Below, in pieces: positions 42,631 to 51,853 of a stretch of DNA of 64,000 nucleotides (position 1 is the first letter of the stretch; each line of letters begins with the position of its first letter). The notes below the pieces were generated by a model. The model saw nothing but the letters and a program-made list of their open reading frames with translations. It was not told the DNA's origin and did no database searches. A program made the translations under genes and the position numbers. This DNA comes from Streptomyces roseochromogenus subsp. oscitans DS 12.976 (GTDB lineage: Bacteria; Actinomycetota; Actinomycetes; Streptomycetales; Streptomycetaceae). The DNA is taken from the NCBI RefSeq assembly GCF_000497445.1, contig NZ_CM002285.1:4334930-4398929 (forward strand), written 5' to 3'.

Positions 42631-44079
42631 TCACCTGAGCACCGGCTCGATGTCCGCCGGGTCGAAGATCGGCCCGTTGGACGCGGGCTTGACGATGACC
42701 GCGCGGAAGACCTTGAGGACGGCGGCTCTCTGCTGCTCGATCGTCAGTTTCTCCCACTTGCCCCGTATGTCGATGGGGCCGGCTACGAAGGTCGCCGCTT
42801 CGGCGCGGTGCAGGGCCCGTTCCCGGTGCAGTTCCGCGATCTGCTTCTCCAGGTCCTCGGTGAGCGCGATGTAGCGAGCAGCCGACATGCGCTTCTCCTG
42901 CCACGCTTGCTTGAACTCGGCCATATCCCGTTCCAGGGAGGCCAGTTGCTCCTCCTTGGTCCATTCCGGCGCGCGCTCGCGGACATTCGCCAGGGCCTTG
43001 TCCGAGCTGAGGAACACGGCGTTCCTGATGAGGCGGTCGACAGGCTCGCCGGCCCTGGCCACTCCCCCGCATCCTCCGTCGTTCTTGCCGGGGCACGCGT
43101 ACTTGAACTGCGATGACGTCTTCGACTTCCGGTACGACGGGAAGGCCCGCATCTTCGTACCGCACCGCCCGCACCGGGCTATGCCGGAGAGCAGGTACTT
43201 GGTGGCGTTGTCCCGTACGTCCCGCCCTTCCGACTCCCGCCGGACCTTCTCCGTGAGCAGATACCACTCCTCCGGGGTGATGATCGGCTCCCAGTCGCCG
43301 ACGACGGGCTCACCGCTCTCGTCCAGGAACAACTCGCCCTGGTGCATCCGGTAGCCGCAGATGCGCGGGTTCATCAGCATCCGCTTGATCTTGGAGTCGT
43401 CGAAAAAGCCGCCGCTGTGCGATCTGACTCCCTTGTCCCGCCAGTCGCGCGCGATCGACGCCCAACGGATGCCACCCAGGAAGTCCTTCACCGCCTTGCG
43501 GAGGTGTTCGGCCTCCTCCGGCACCAGCGTCCTGCGGTCCTCGCGGTTCCATCCGTACGGTGCCCGGCCTCCGGGGAGCTTGCCCTGCGCCGCCAGTTCC
43601 AGGTGCTTGCGCTTCGTTCGCCGCGAGGTGTCCGCGGAGGACTTGTTGGCGATGGTGACCTTGATCCTCGCGATGAACCGGCCGTTCTCCGTGGACAGGT
43701 CGATGTCCGACGCCGACACGGAGTCGAAGACGAGCCGCTGGCCTCGCCGCTCGGCCTCTTCGTACTCGTCGATCCACGCCTCCAGTTCGCGCGGCTGGCG
43801 TGTGAAACGGTCGATGTCCCAGGCGACGACCCCGTCGATCCGCCCGGCCTTCAAGTCCTCCAGCATCTGCCGGAACTCGGGGCGTACCGTCCTGCGCTTG
43901 TACGCGGAGAGGTCGTTGTCCTCGTAGACCTTGGCGACCTCCCACCCCCGGGCGGCACAGTGCAGTCGACAGTCCTCCTCCTGCCGTGCGACGCCGAGCC
44001 CCTCCGCCTCGTCGTCCTTGCTGATCCGGGTGTAGATGCCCACCTGAATGGCCCCGGAGGACCCCCGTCGTGCCGCCAT
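42631..44079 (-). CDS. Large serine recombinase (integrase)
   Basis: The 482-residue protein has the resolvase catalytic domain with nucleophile S20 in YTRISKDD and the active-site arginines in WDIDRFTRQPRELE. The Recombinase domain follows (LPGGRAPYGWNREDRR), then a zinc ribbon (CGRCGTK and a later Cys pair in CPGKNDGGCGG) and a coiled-coil (about 385-440). It integrates the element into the DUF3151 gene at the 11-bp core. Excision would need a directionality factor; none is recognisable unless one of the two small acidic proteins serves. Confidence 0.95.
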   Translation of the reverse strand: MAARRGSSGAIQVGIYTRISKDDEAEGLGVARQEEDCRLHCAARGWEVAKVYEDNDLSAYKRRTVRPEFRQMLEDLKAGRIDGVVAWDIDRFTRQPRELEAWIDEYEEAERRGQRLVFDSVSASDIDLSTENGRFIARIKVTIANKSSADTSRRTKRKHLELAAQGKLPGGRAPYGWNREDRRTLVPEEAEHLRKAVKDFLGGIRWASIARDWRDKGVRSHSGGFFDDSKIKRMLMNPRICGYRMHQGELFLDESGEPVVGDWEPIITPEEWYLLTEKVRRESEGRDVRDNATKYLLSGIARCGRCGTKMRAFPSYRKSKTSSQFKYACPGKNDGGCGGVARAGEPVDRLIRNAVFLSSDKALANVRERAPEWTKEEQLASLERDMAEFKQAWQEKRMSAARYIALTEDLEKQIAELHRERALHRAEAATFVAGPIDIRGKWEKLTIEQQRAAVLKVFRAVIVKPASNGPIFDPADIEPVLR

Positions 44080-44201
44080 GCGCCGGATCGTCGCACATCG
44101 CGATCGGTTACATCAACCGCCGTTCTCATATCCCCCTGGCCCACGGCCGTCTCCTCTCAGGCGCCTCCCGAATGCCCGTCCACAGGTGGCAGACTGCTTC
44201 C

Positions 44202-44621
44202 ATGACGACGCACAAGAACCTGCTCGGCGGCCCGGAGCCGACGTACCTGCCGGAGAACGAAGAGGCGTACCGCCTGCTGGGCGAGGAGTCCCAGTCGCCG
44301 ACCGAGGTCGCGGCGAAGCACCCCACGTTCTCGCTCGCCTGGGCGATGCTCGCGGACGACGCCTTCGAGGCGGGGCGAGTGGTCGAGTCGTACGCGTACG
44401 CGCGTACCGGCTATCACCGCGGTCTGGACGCGTTGCGTCGGGCCGGTTGGAAGGGGCATGGCCCCATCCCTTGGGACCACCGGGCCAATCGCGGGTTCCT
44501 GCGCTGCCTCGCCGCCCTCGCCCGCGCCGCCGGCGAGATCAACGAGAAGGACGAGACGGAGCGTTGCTGGCAGTTCCTCAAGGACAGCAGCGCCGAGGCG
44601 TACGCCGAGCTGAAGCGGTAG
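44202..44621 (+). CDS. DUF3151 protein carried by the element (intact)
   Basis: The 139-residue protein is collinear with the disrupted host DUF3151 protein over its full length (NLLGGPEPTYLP, SLAWAMLADDAFE, VVESYAYARTGYHRGLDALR, HRANRGFLRCLAALARAA). It is moderately diverged rather than a recent copy. At the position of the attachment core its DNA reads TCCCTTGGGAC against TCCCCTGGGAG in the core. It has its own promoter space divergent from the recombinase and its own terminator. It probably supplies the function lost on integration. What DUF3151 proteins do is unknown; TPR-like helices are my impression. Confidence 0.93.
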   Translation: MTTHKNLLGGPEPTYLPENEEAYRLLGEESQSPTEVAAKHPTFSLAWAMLADDAFEAGRVVESYAYARTGYHRGLDALRRAGWKGHGPIPWDHRANRGFLRCLAALARAAGEINEKDETERCWQFLKDSSAEAYAELKR

Positions 44622-44641
44622 TCACCACGGCAGAAACGACT

Positions 44642-44674
44642 GTGCCGCCGTCCCTCAGCGGGAGACGGCGGCAC
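44642..44674 (+). terminator. Terminator of the element DUF3151 gene
   Basis: GTGCCGCCGTC (44642-44652) pairs with GACGGCGGCAC (44664-44674), 21 bp past the stop. It also lies at the end of the read-through frame from the split host gene. Confidence 0.78.
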
Positions 44675-44702
44675 GGAGTGCACGATTACATGTAGCGCCC
44701 TT

Positions 44703-44713
44703 CTCCCAGGGGA
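44703..44713. other. Right attachment core
   Basis: CTCCCAGGGGA, identical to 25094-25104, marks the point where the DUF3151 5' part passes into element sequence. Confidence 0.85.
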
Positions 44714-44975
44714 CCGGGCCGTGGCCCTTCCAGCCGTTGCGGCGCAGGGCGTCGAGGCCGCGGTGGTAGCCCGTACGGGCGTAGGCGTACGACTCCACGA
44801 CCGCGCCGCGCTCGAACGCCTCGTCGGCCAGCTGAGCCCAGGCGAGAGAGGAGGTGGGGTACTTGGCGGCGACGTCCGCGGGGGCGGTGCCCGCCGCGAG
44901 GAGTTCGCGGGGCTCCGGGTCGTCGGGGAGGTGGGTCGGGGGCGGGCCGCCGAGGAGGTTCTCGTGAATCGTCAT
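44703..44975 (-). pseudogene. DUF3151 host gene, 5' part
   Basis: From ATG 44975 the frame encodes the first 91 residues of the host DUF3151 protein (NLLGGPPPTHLPDDPEPREL to GWKGHGPVPWE). It then reads into the element and stops at 44655 after 15 foreign residues. It keeps its own promoter, so a truncated protein lacking the last third may still be made. The rest of the gene is at 24953-25104. Confidence 0.92.
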
Positions 44976-45221
44976 GGAGTCCAGTTTGGCTCACGCGGCG
45001 CTGCGCCGTGCTGGTGCGCATGTGCGGGAGCCCTGTGCTGGCGGGTGTCCCGCGCTGGTGCCGGGCGGGGGTTGGGTCGCTCACCGGCACCGGCGGGGTG
45101 CCGCTGTCTGTGGGACGGGCGCTGCCCTGGGGTCCCCCAGGCCCTTGAGGCACTGAGGGAGGCACAGCTGCCCGTAGCTACGACGTCCTTCCAGCGGCGG
45201 AGCCGTCACGCTCCCGTGTGT

Positions 45222-45659
45222 CTAGCATTCCGGGCGCCGGCACCCCGGGGCCGGACGCCGGGCCAGCGCGAAAGCCAGGGCCGAGGCCAGCGCCAGCGCA
45301 CCCGCGCAGATCGGCATCGCCCGCCTGAATGCGGCGTCGAAGGCCGACGGCACTCGATAAGCCTCCGGCCCCATCCCCGCCAGCAGCGGTAGCGCCGCGA
45401 CCGCGATCAGCCCCGCCGCCCGGGCCGCCGCGTTGTTGATGCCGCTGGCCAGGCCCGCGCGGGCGGTGTCCACCGAGGCCAGGAGCGTGGCCGTCAGGGG
45501 AGCGGCGAGCGTGACCATGCCGGCGCCCATGACCAGGACGGCCGGCAGGACGTCCGCCGGGTAGTCGGCGTGCGGGCCCACCCGAAGCACCAGGAGCATC
45601 GCCGCCGCACACAGCAGCGGGCCCACCGTCCCCGGAGCAGGATCCATTTGCCCCGGGGC
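45222..45659 (-). pseudogene. C-terminal remnant of a DHA2-type MFS transporter
   Basis: The frame contains GPLLCAAAMLLVLRVGPHAD, TLAAPLTATLLASVDTARAG and ASGINNAAARAAGLIAVAALP, the last four helices of a 14-helix drug exporter. Everything before is missing. There is no SD, and the 5' end is 87 bp from the fba stop. It is a core-genome relic, outside the element. Confidence 0.75.
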
Positions 45660-45745
45660 GGGTCCAGCCGGACATCGGGCATGCCCCCGGATATACAGCG
45701 GACCCGGCGCTGCAGACAGCCGCCGGGCCCACCGAGAAGCGCGGG

Positions 45746-46768
45746 TTACTTGATCTTGTTGCCCGCCGAGCGCAGGTTCTGCGTGGCCTCGACGACGCGC
45801 GCGGCCATGGACGCCTCGGCCAGCTTGCCCCAGGTACGCGGGTCGTAGGCCTTCTTGTTGCCGACCTCGCCGTCGACCTTCAGGACGCCGTCGTAGTTCT
45901 GGAACATGTGGGCGGCGACCGGACGGGTGAAGGCGTACTGGGTGTCCGTGTCCAGGTTCATCTTCACGACGCCGTTCTCCAGCGCGGTGCGGATCTCCTG
46001 CTCGGTGGAGCCGGAGCCGCCGTGGAAGACGAAGTCGAACGGAGACGCCTTGCCGAACTTCGCGGCGACGCCGTCGTTCAGCTCCTTCAGCAGATCGGGG
46101 CGGAGCACGACGTTGCCCGGCTTGTACACACCGTGCACGTTGCCGAAGGAGGCGGCCAGCAGGTAGCGGCCCTTCTCGCCCAGGCCGAGTGCCTCGGCGG
46201 TGCGGATCGCGTCCTCGACCGTCGTGTACAGGGAGTCGTTGATCTCGTGCGAGACGCCGTCCTCCTCGCCACCGGTCGGGGTGATCTCCACCTCGAGGAT
46301 GATGCGGGCGGCGCGGGTGCGCTCCAGCAGCTCCTGGGCGATGGCGAGGTTGTCGGCGAGGGTCTCGGCGGAGCCGTCCCACATGTGGGACTGGAACAGC
46401 GGGTTCTTGCCGGCCTTCACGCGCTCCTCGGAGACCGCGATCAGCGGACGGACGTACCCGTCGAGCTTGTCCTTCGGGCAGTGGTCGGTGTGCAGCGCGA
46501 TGTTGACCGGGTACTTCTCGGCGATGATGTGCGCGTACTCGGCGAGCGCGACCGCGCCGGTCACCATGTCCTTGCTGTACTGGCCGCCGAGGAACTCGGC
46601 ACCGCCGGTCGAGATCTGGACGATGCCGTCGCTCTCCGCCTCCGCGAAGCCGCGCAGCGCCGCGTTCAGGGTCTGGCTCGAGGTGACGTTGATGGCCGGG
46701 TAGGCGAACTTGCCTGCCTTCGCCCGGTCGAGCATCTCGTTGTAGACCTCGGGGGTTGCGATGGGCAT
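45746..46768 (-). CDS. fba: Class II fructose-bisphosphate aldolase
   Basis: The 340-residue zinc enzyme cleaves fructose 1,6-bisphosphate in glycolysis and makes it in gluconeogenesis. It shows ALHTDHCPKDKLDGYVRP with zinc and catalytic residues, HMWDGSAETL, LLAASFGNVHG, and the phosphate-binding FHGGSGSTEQEI. AAGGAG precedes the ATG. Single gene; length normal for the long class II form. Orotate phosphoribosyltransferase lies upstream in the same direction. Confidence 0.97.
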   Translation of the reverse strand: MPIATPEVYNEMLDRAKAGKFAYPAINVTSSQTLNAALRGFAEAESDGIVQISTGGAEFLGGQYSKDMVTGAVALAEYAHIIAEKYPVNIALHTDHCPKDKLDGYVRPLIAVSEERVKAGKNPLFQSHMWDGSAETLADNLAIAQELLERTRAARIILEVEITPTGGEEDGVSHEINDSLYTTVEDAIRTAEALGLGEKGRYLLAASFGNVHGVYKPGNVVLRPDLLKELNDGVAAKFGKASPFDFVFHGGSGSTEQEIRTALENGVVKMNLDTDTQYAFTRPVAAHMFQNYDGVLKVDGEVGNKKAYDPRTWGKLAEASMAARVVEATQNLRSAGNKIK

Positions 46769-46911
46769 CTGTCCGCTCCTTGTGTTGCGGGTGAGAGGTT
46801 CTGCGTTACGGCCCTGACCTAGACCTGGGGGGTGACGTCATCGTCGCGCCCATCTTTCCAGACGTGGCGGCCCGGTCGGCGCACCGGTCAAGTCCAGGTC
46901 AAACCGCGCGG

Positions 46912-47460
46912 TCAGTCCAGACCCAGTTCATCCTTCGAGAAGGCGAAACGGTACGGAACCCCCGCGCCGGCCTCGATCTTCTCGGCGGCACCGGTGGCCC
47001 GGTCCACGATGGTCGCGACGGCGACGACCTCGGCGCCGGCCGCACGCACGGCCTCCACGGCGGTGAGCGGGGAGCCGCCGGTGGTGGAGGTGTCCTCGAC
47101 GACCAGGACCCGGCGGCCCCTGATCTCCGGTCCCTCGACCTGCCGCTGCAGGCCGTGCGCCTTCGCCGCCTTGCGGACGACGAACGCGTCCAGCTTCTTC
47201 CCGCGCGCGGCGGCGGCGTGCAGCATGGCGGCCGCGACCGGGTCGGCACCCATGGTCAGCCCGCCCACCGCGTCGAACTCCAGGTCCGCGGTCAGGTCCA
47301 GGAGCACCTGGCCGACGAGCGGGGCGGCCTCGCCGTCGAGGGTGATGCGGCGCAGGTCGACGTAGTAGTCGGCCTCCAGACCCGAAGAGAGGGTCACCTT
47401 GCCGTGCACCACGGCCTTGTCCTTGATCTGCTGCAGCAGCGCGCCGCGTACGTCCGTCAT
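46912..47460 (-). CDS. pyrE: Orotate phosphoribosyltransferase
   Basis: The 182-residue enzyme converts orotate and PRPP into OMP in pyrimidine synthesis. The PRPP loop VLVVEDTSTTGGSPLTAVEA and the flexible catalytic loop with KAAKAHG are present, and SGLEADYYVDLRR is the orotate-binding strand. It is separated from the other pyr genes, as is usual in Streptomyces, and starts 10 bp from the end of the epimerase gene, so the two may be one transcript. Confidence 0.96.
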   Translation of the reverse strand: MTDVRGALLQQIKDKAVVHGKVTLSSGLEADYYVDLRRITLDGEAAPLVGQVLLDLTADLEFDAVGGLTMGADPVAAAMLHAAAARGKKLDAFVVRKAAKAHGLQRQVEGPEIRGRRVLVVEDTSTTGGSPLTAVEAVRAAGAEVVAVATIVDRATGAAEKIEAGAGVPYRFAFSKDELGLD

Positions 47461-47470
47461 GCCGACCAGC

Positions 47471-48277
47471 TTAAAGGCGCCGCCAGCTCCAGGTCGTCGT
47501 CGCCTCCAGCGGCTCCAGGGGGGTGACCAGGCGCGGAGCGGTGTTCAGGCCGTTGGGCGGGCCGGTCTGCGGCTCCACGCACACGGCCTCGGCCTGCTCG
47601 TCGTAGACGACCACCCACTCATCGCGGCTGGTCACCTTCAGCTCCAGCTGCCCCGGCCACGTGAGGGTGACGTCGACGCCGTCGGGCATGCCGAAGCAGT
47701 CGTCCCAGGGGCCGGGCCTGGGGTCGATACGGTTGCCGGTCGGCAGATGGTCGGCGCCGCGCTCCTCCTGCCAGGCGGGCTTGAAGTCCAGCACCACGTC
47801 CTCGCCCACCGCACCGTCCTCGCCTGCGAGGGTTCGGTTGAACCAGGGGTGCCAGCCGATCTGCGCCGGGAAGGAGTCGTCCCGCGCCTCCACCGACATC
47901 GTCAGCGACAGGCTGTCCTCGGTGAGCGTGACGACCTGGGTGACGCGGCCGGGGTGCGGCCAGGGCTCGACGAGGTCGTACGTGATCACCGCCTCGTTGT
48001 CCGCGACGCGCGCCACGCGCCAGGCGCCGTCGCGGGCGGTGCCGTGGATGGCGTGCGGCGGGGAGTTGAGCGGCATCTGGCGGACGGCACCGCCGTCGAG
48101 GAAACGGCCGTCCCGGATACGGCCGCACCAGGGCACCATCGGGAAACAGCCGTAGCGGTGCCCTTGCCTCAGCAGTTCCAGGGAGTCGACCTTGAGGCCG
48201 CTGATACGGCCACCGTGGGCAGAGCTGACATGTACCTCTGCGTTGCCTGCTGTCAGCGTGATGTCTTCGTTACTCAC
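47471..48277 (-). CDS. Aldose 1-epimerase family protein
   Basis: The protein of about 268 residues is a galactose-mutarotase-like beta sandwich. NSPPHAIHGTARDGAW has the conserved His, IGWHPWFNRTL the second, and VCVEPQTGPPNGLN the C-terminal Glu motif. It would interconvert anomers of a sugar or sugar phosphate. GTG 48277 (SNEDITLTAG) fits the domain start. It reads into pyrE. Confidence 0.88.
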   Translation of the reverse strand: MSNEDITLTAGNAEVHVSSAHGGRISGLKVDSLELLRQGHRYGCFPMVPWCGRIRDGRFLDGGAVRQMPLNSPPHAIHGTARDGAWRVARVADNEAVITYDLVEPWPHPGRVTQVVTLTEDSLSLTMSVEARDDSFPAQIGWHPWFNRTLAGEDGAVGEDVVLDFKPAWQEERGADHLPTGNRIDPRPGPWDDCFGMPDGVDVTLTWPGQLELKVTSRDEWVVVYDEQAEAVCVEPQTGPPNGLNTAPRLVTPLEPLEATTTWSWRRL

Positions 48278-48315
48278 GGGATGACAGTACTGGGGGTGCC
48301 CCTGGGCAGGTCCCC

Positions 48316-49116
48316 TCAACGTCTCTTGCGCAGTGCCCTTCCTACGACGATCGCCGATGCCACTACCAGCGCCGCCGCCGGAGCCGCCCACCGCAATGCC
48401 GATGTCGCCGTGACCGTCTGGGGGGCCGGGACCGGAGCGTAGCGGCCTCGGGGTGGGGCGTGGTCGACCTCCTCGGCGCTGCGGCCGATCATCGTCCGGC
48501 GTGCGTGGGCGGCCTCGGCGGGAGGTTCGCCGGTGTCGGCGAAGTCCTCGGCGAGGCGGTCGGCCGCCGGGTCCAGCGAGGGCGGAGGGACCTCGGTGTC
48601 GAAGACGGAGGTGTGCTCGTCCGCACCGGCGTCCTCGTCCTCGGGCCCCGGCTCAGGCTCCGGCTCGCGCTCGGGCGCCTTCTCCTCCGGCTCCTCCGGG
48701 GCCGTCGCCAAGCTCTCCACGAAGCGGTTCAGCAGGCGGGTCAGTGCCGTGGTCACCGTGTCCGGCGGCAGCTCGGCGATGCGGCCGTCCGCGTCCGCCG
48801 TGCCCTCGATGGTGACCGTCGTACCGCCCTCGGTGTCCGCGAGGCGCAGGGTGAGGGCGAGCTTCACGGTGCCGGTGCCGCGGGCCTCGGCGGCGTCGCC
48901 CTCGACGGCGTATGTGCCGTCCTCGCGGGCGACCACCCGGGCCGTTCCCCGGTAGGTGACGGAGTGTCCGCCGACGCGCAGCTTCAGGCGTCCGGCGACG
49001 GGTTCGGCACCGGCGTCCTGCTGCAGACCGGGGACCGCCCGGGCGACGCGCGCGGGGTCGGCCAGGGCGTCCTTGAGCGGCTCGACCGGGACCGGGACGA
49101 AGACCTGGTGCTCCAT
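48316..49116 (-). CDS. SRPBCC-fold membrane-anchored protein (CoxG-like)
   Basis: The first 140 residues of 266 form an SRPBCC/CoxG-type lipid-pocket fold (MEHQVFVPVPVEPLKDALAD, YRGTARVVAREDGTY, LRLADTEGGTTVTIEGTADA). A very acidic linker rich in Glu and Pro (about 150-205) and a C-terminal anchor helix (WAAPAAALVVASAIVVGRAL) followed by RKRR complete it. It should sit on the cytoplasmic membrane face. No carbon monoxide dehydrogenase genes are nearby, so the role is unknown. Confidence 0.75.
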   Translation of the reverse strand: MEHQVFVPVPVEPLKDALADPARVARAVPGLQQDAGAEPVAGRLKLRVGGHSVTYRGTARVVAREDGTYAVEGDAAEARGTGTVKLALTLRLADTEGGTTVTIEGTADADGRIAELPPDTVTTALTRLLNRFVESLATAPEEPEEKAPEREPEPEPGPEDEDAGADEHTSVFDTEVPPPSLDPAADRLAEDFADTGEPPAEAAHARRTMIGRSAEEVDHAPPRGRYAPVPAPQTVTATSALRWAAPAAALVVASAIVVGRALRKRR

Positions 49117-49192
49117 GTCGGCTGAGCCTACCCAGGTGTGACCGGAAAGTACCCCCACCTGACCGGCTCGTCAGTACCGGCGCGGTACTGGC

Positions 49193-50830
49193 TCAATAGC
49201 GGGGATGGACCAGCGTGGACGCCGGCAGCCCCCCGATCCGCGTCCGCCGCGCCGCCCGCGCGTCCGCCGTCAGCACGTCCTGCGTCAGTGTGCGCGGGTG
49301 CCAGGGACCCAGCCGCAGGGACGGCGCGGTGGGCCCCGGCGCCGCCAGCAGGAACCCCCAGTCGTGCGGGGCTCCGGAGGTGCCCGCCGAGCGGTCGGGG
49401 CCGGCCGTGAAGCCGGAGTCATGGCCGAGGACCCGGTAGGGGGAGACGGCGAAGCCGGCCGCGCGCAGGGTCGCGGCGACCGTCCAGAAGACGCGGGGGC
49501 GGGTGGCGACGGACCCGGCGTGCACGACGAGCCGGCCGCCGGGGGCGAGGACGCGGCGGGCCAGGCCGTAGAACTCCTGGGAGTACAGCTTGGTGCTGGC
49601 GGTGATGCCGGGGTCGGGGAGGTCGGCGATCACGACGTCGTACGACCGCCTCCGCGCCCGGCGCAGCCAGCCGAGCGCGTCGACCGTGGTGGTGTGGACG
49701 CGCGGGTCGTCGTAGGCGTGGGCGTTGGCGGCGGTGAGGCCGGGGTCGTGGCGGGCCAGGCGCAGCAGGCCGGAGTCGAGTTCGACGATGTCGAGGCGGC
49801 GCACCCCGGACCGGCGCAGCACCTCGCGGGCGGCCAGGCCGTCGCCGCCGCCGAGGATCAGCACGCGCGCGTGCGGTCCGCCGGACAGCGCGGGGTGGAC
49901 GAGGGCCTCGTGGTAGCGGCGTTCGTCGCGGCCGCCGACCCGGAGCCGGCCGTCCAGGAAGAGGTCGAGGGGCTTGCCGTCGGTGCCGCCGCTGAGGACG
50001 ACCTCCTGGACGTCGGTCTGTTCGGCGACCCGGACGTCCTTGCCGTAGACGGCGTGCCGGGCGGCGCGTTCGAAGTCGTCGGCGAGGGCGGCTGCGGAGC
50101 CGAGGACCCCGAGGACGACGAGGCCGCCGAGCAGCAGGGTCCAGCGGGCCCGGCAGGTCAGGTCGCGGCGGAAGAGGCCCAGCACCAGGGCGCCGCCGGC
50201 GACGACGTTGACCGTGCCGGTGAGCAGTGCGCCCGTCAACTGGCCGAGAAAGGGCAGGAGTAGGAAGGGAAAGGCGAGGCCGCCGACCAGCGCGCCCACG
50301 TAGTCGGCGGCGAACAGGTCGGCCACCGCGCCGCCCGCGTCCTGGTGGCGGATGCGCTGGATCAGCTCCATCAGCAGCGGGACTTCGGCGCCGATGAGCA
50401 GGCCGATGGCGAGGGAGAAGGCGACCAGCAGACAGCGCGGGCCCTCGGCCCACATCCCTCCCCAGCCGCCGGTCCAGGCGAAGACGGCGTAGAGCGCCAT
50501 CGCGCTGCACCCGCCGACCAGGGCGAGGACGGTCTCGATCGCGCCGAAGCCGGCGGCCGCGTGCCAGCGCAGCCGCTTGGCGCCGAGGGAACCGATGCCC
50601 ATCGCGAACACCATCACGGACAGCACGACGGAGGCCTGGGTGACCGAGTCACCGATCAAGTACGAGGCGAACGCGACGAGTTCGAGTTCGTACACGAGCC
50701 CGCAGGCCGCGCAGACGAAGACGCACACGAGGACCAGGAACCGCCCGGTGCCGGGCCGGACGGGCAGCCGGGCGGGGCCTGTCCAGGAGGCCGGGGCACC
50801 CGGGGGCGCGGGGGCGTGCGGTTCGATCAC
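49193..50830 (-). CDS. Membrane-fused spermidine-synthase-like protein
   Basis: The 545-residue protein has seven or so membrane helices (about 30-260) followed by a Rossmann methyltransferase-like domain: [20 protein letters not shown] is the decarboxy-SAM-binding GGGDG motif, VELDSGLL the next acid, and [11 protein letters not shown] the catalytic-loop Asp. That is polyamine aminopropyltransferase with an N-terminal transporter-like part, common in actinobacteria. Whether it makes polyamines is uncertain. It is the only gene of its transcript. Confidence 0.85.
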   Translation of the reverse strand: MIEPHAPAPPGAPASWTGPARLPVRPGTGRFLVLVCVFVCAACGLVYELELVAFASYLIGDSVTQASVVLSVMVFAMGIGSLGAKRLRWHAAAGFGAIETVLALVGGCSAMALYAVFAWTGGWGGMWAEGPRCLLVAFSLAIGLLIGAEVPLLMELIQRIRHQDAGGAVADLFAADYVGALVGGLAFPFLLLPFLGQLTGALLTGTVNVVAGGALVLGLFRRDLTCRARWTLLLGGLVVLGVLGSAAALADDFERAARHAVYGKDVRVAEQTDVQEVVLSGGTDGKPLDLFLDGRLRVGGRDERRYHEALVHPALSGGPHARVLILGGGDGLAAREVLRRSGVRRLDIVELDSGLLRLARHDPGLTAANAHAYDDPRVHTTTVDALGWLRRARRRSYDVVIADLPDPGITASTKLYSQEFYGLARRVLAPGGRLVVHAGSVATRPRVFWTVAATLRAAGFAVSPYRVLGHDSGFTAGPDRSAGTSGAPHDWGFLLAAPGPTAPSLRLGPWHPRTLTQDVLTADARAARRTRIGGLPASTLVHPRY

Positions 50831-50929
50831 GCTGCGACGTTACGTCACATGCTCGGTACGCTTCGTCACCCACACGTGTGGATCTGGGGGCTGTTGACGT
50901 CGTAGGGGTTTATGTTTCGTGCGGGGCAT

Positions 50930-51535
50930 TCAGCTTTGCGTCCGCGCGTGCAGCACGGCGGGGTGTTCAGCGGAGTGGTGGGCTTTTTTCCGCGCGGAGT
51001 GCTCGGGCCGGCTGTCCGGCTCTGCCGTCGGCACGCGCGCCCCGACCCGGGTGCGCGTGGCCACCAACTGGCCGTCCTGCGGGTAGGCGTGCCAGGTGCG
51101 CCAGTGCACCTGGCCCTCGTGGCGCTGGGCCAGCATCGCTGTGAAGGCGTGCGGGCTGCCGGGGAAGACGCCCGCGAGGCCGTGCGGATGATCGGAGACA
51201 AGGGCGAGCAACTCCTGGGCGCGGCCCGCGAACGAGCCGGGCGTGAGCACTTCGACGCGCGCGGCGAACTCGTACTCCCAGTCGCCGACCCGCTTGGCGA
51301 CGCCGAGCGGCAGCGGGGTGCTGGAGCCGGGGATGCATGCGACCGTCTCCGAACAATTGCCGTGCTCCTCCTCCAGCAGCACCTGGTGGGAGGCGCCGAG
51401 CAGTCTCAACTGGAGCTTCGCTCCGGTGAGTTCCAGTTCGAGGGTGGCCAGGGCGGGCAGCGGCTCGCGTCCCAGAGCCCAGGCCAGGTCGGCAGCGCGC
51501 GTATCGGTATAGGGGGTGTTCAGGGTCGTGAGCAT
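50930..51535 (-). CDS. DUF2617 family protein
   Basis: The 201-residue protein contains DLAWALGREPLPALATLELE, LRLLGASHQVLLEEE and WHAYPQDGQLVATRTRV, which I recognise as the DUF2617 family, of unknown function. The last 30 residues are basic and probably disordered. No signal peptide. ATG 51535 begins the conserved part. Confidence 0.75.
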   Translation of the reverse strand: MLTTLNTPYTDTRAADLAWALGREPLPALATLELELTGAKLQLRLLGASHQVLLEEEHGNCSETVACIPGSSTPLPLGVAKRVGDWEYEFAARVEVLTPGSFAGRAQELLALVSDHPHGLAGVFPGSPHAFTAMLAQRHEGQVHWRTWHAYPQDGQLVATRTRVGARVPTAEPDSRPEHSARKKAHHSAEHPAVLHARTQS

Positions 51536-51771
51536 GGATCGGCTCCGCATAACACGCGATGAGGGGGAGATCGGCCATGTCAGCCCAGCCGGCTCGGCCG
51601 GGTGGGGAGTCTCATTGACGTCCGAGGGGCTGCGTTGGCGATTTAGAGGGAATCATGAACAGAGGCGCCCCCACAGCGTTTTTACCCAACTTCGTGGGGT
51701 TTCCATCCCTCAGAGGGCTTCACTGCTCAACTGTTCAACCATGGCGTACGCCTGGCGCGGGAAACGCACGG

Positions 51772-51808
51772 CGAGCGCCCGCCGGCTGCCTCGGCCGGCG
51801 GGCGCTCG
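51772..51808. terminator. Terminator of the Cys/His-rich protein gene
   Basis: A perfect 15-bp stem (CGAGCGCCCGCCGGC with its complement) and a 7-nt loop. The 318 bp from 51536 to 51853 otherwise hold only the DUF2617 promoter region; no coding frame is convincing. Confidence 0.82.
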
Positions 51809-51853
51809 TGTGCGACCCGGATACGGTTCCCCCGGAAGCTCAGCTGCCCCGTG

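Larger units (their letters stand above)
25094..44713. mobile_element. Integrated mobilizable element in the DUF3151 gene (19.6 kb)
   Basis: The boundaries are given by the split host gene and the 11-bp repeat CTCCCAGGGGA at each end. The backbone is ParB-like protein, relaxase, MobC, DUF2637 membrane protein, DUF3631 ATPase, XRE regulator and large serine recombinase, mostly on the minus strand. No TraB/FtsK translocase or type IV secretion genes are present, so it is probably mobilized in trans. Cargo lies between 26 and 35.5 kb, part of it visibly lower in GC than the core genome. It carries an intact DUF3151 gene, apparently replacing the one it disrupts. Confidence 0.9.

Noticed and set aside
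25094..44713. Self-transmissible AICE or complete prophage
   Set aside because: No TraB/FtsK-like translocase, type IV secretion, capsid, portal or tail genes are found; a relaxase and MobC point to mobilization in trans.
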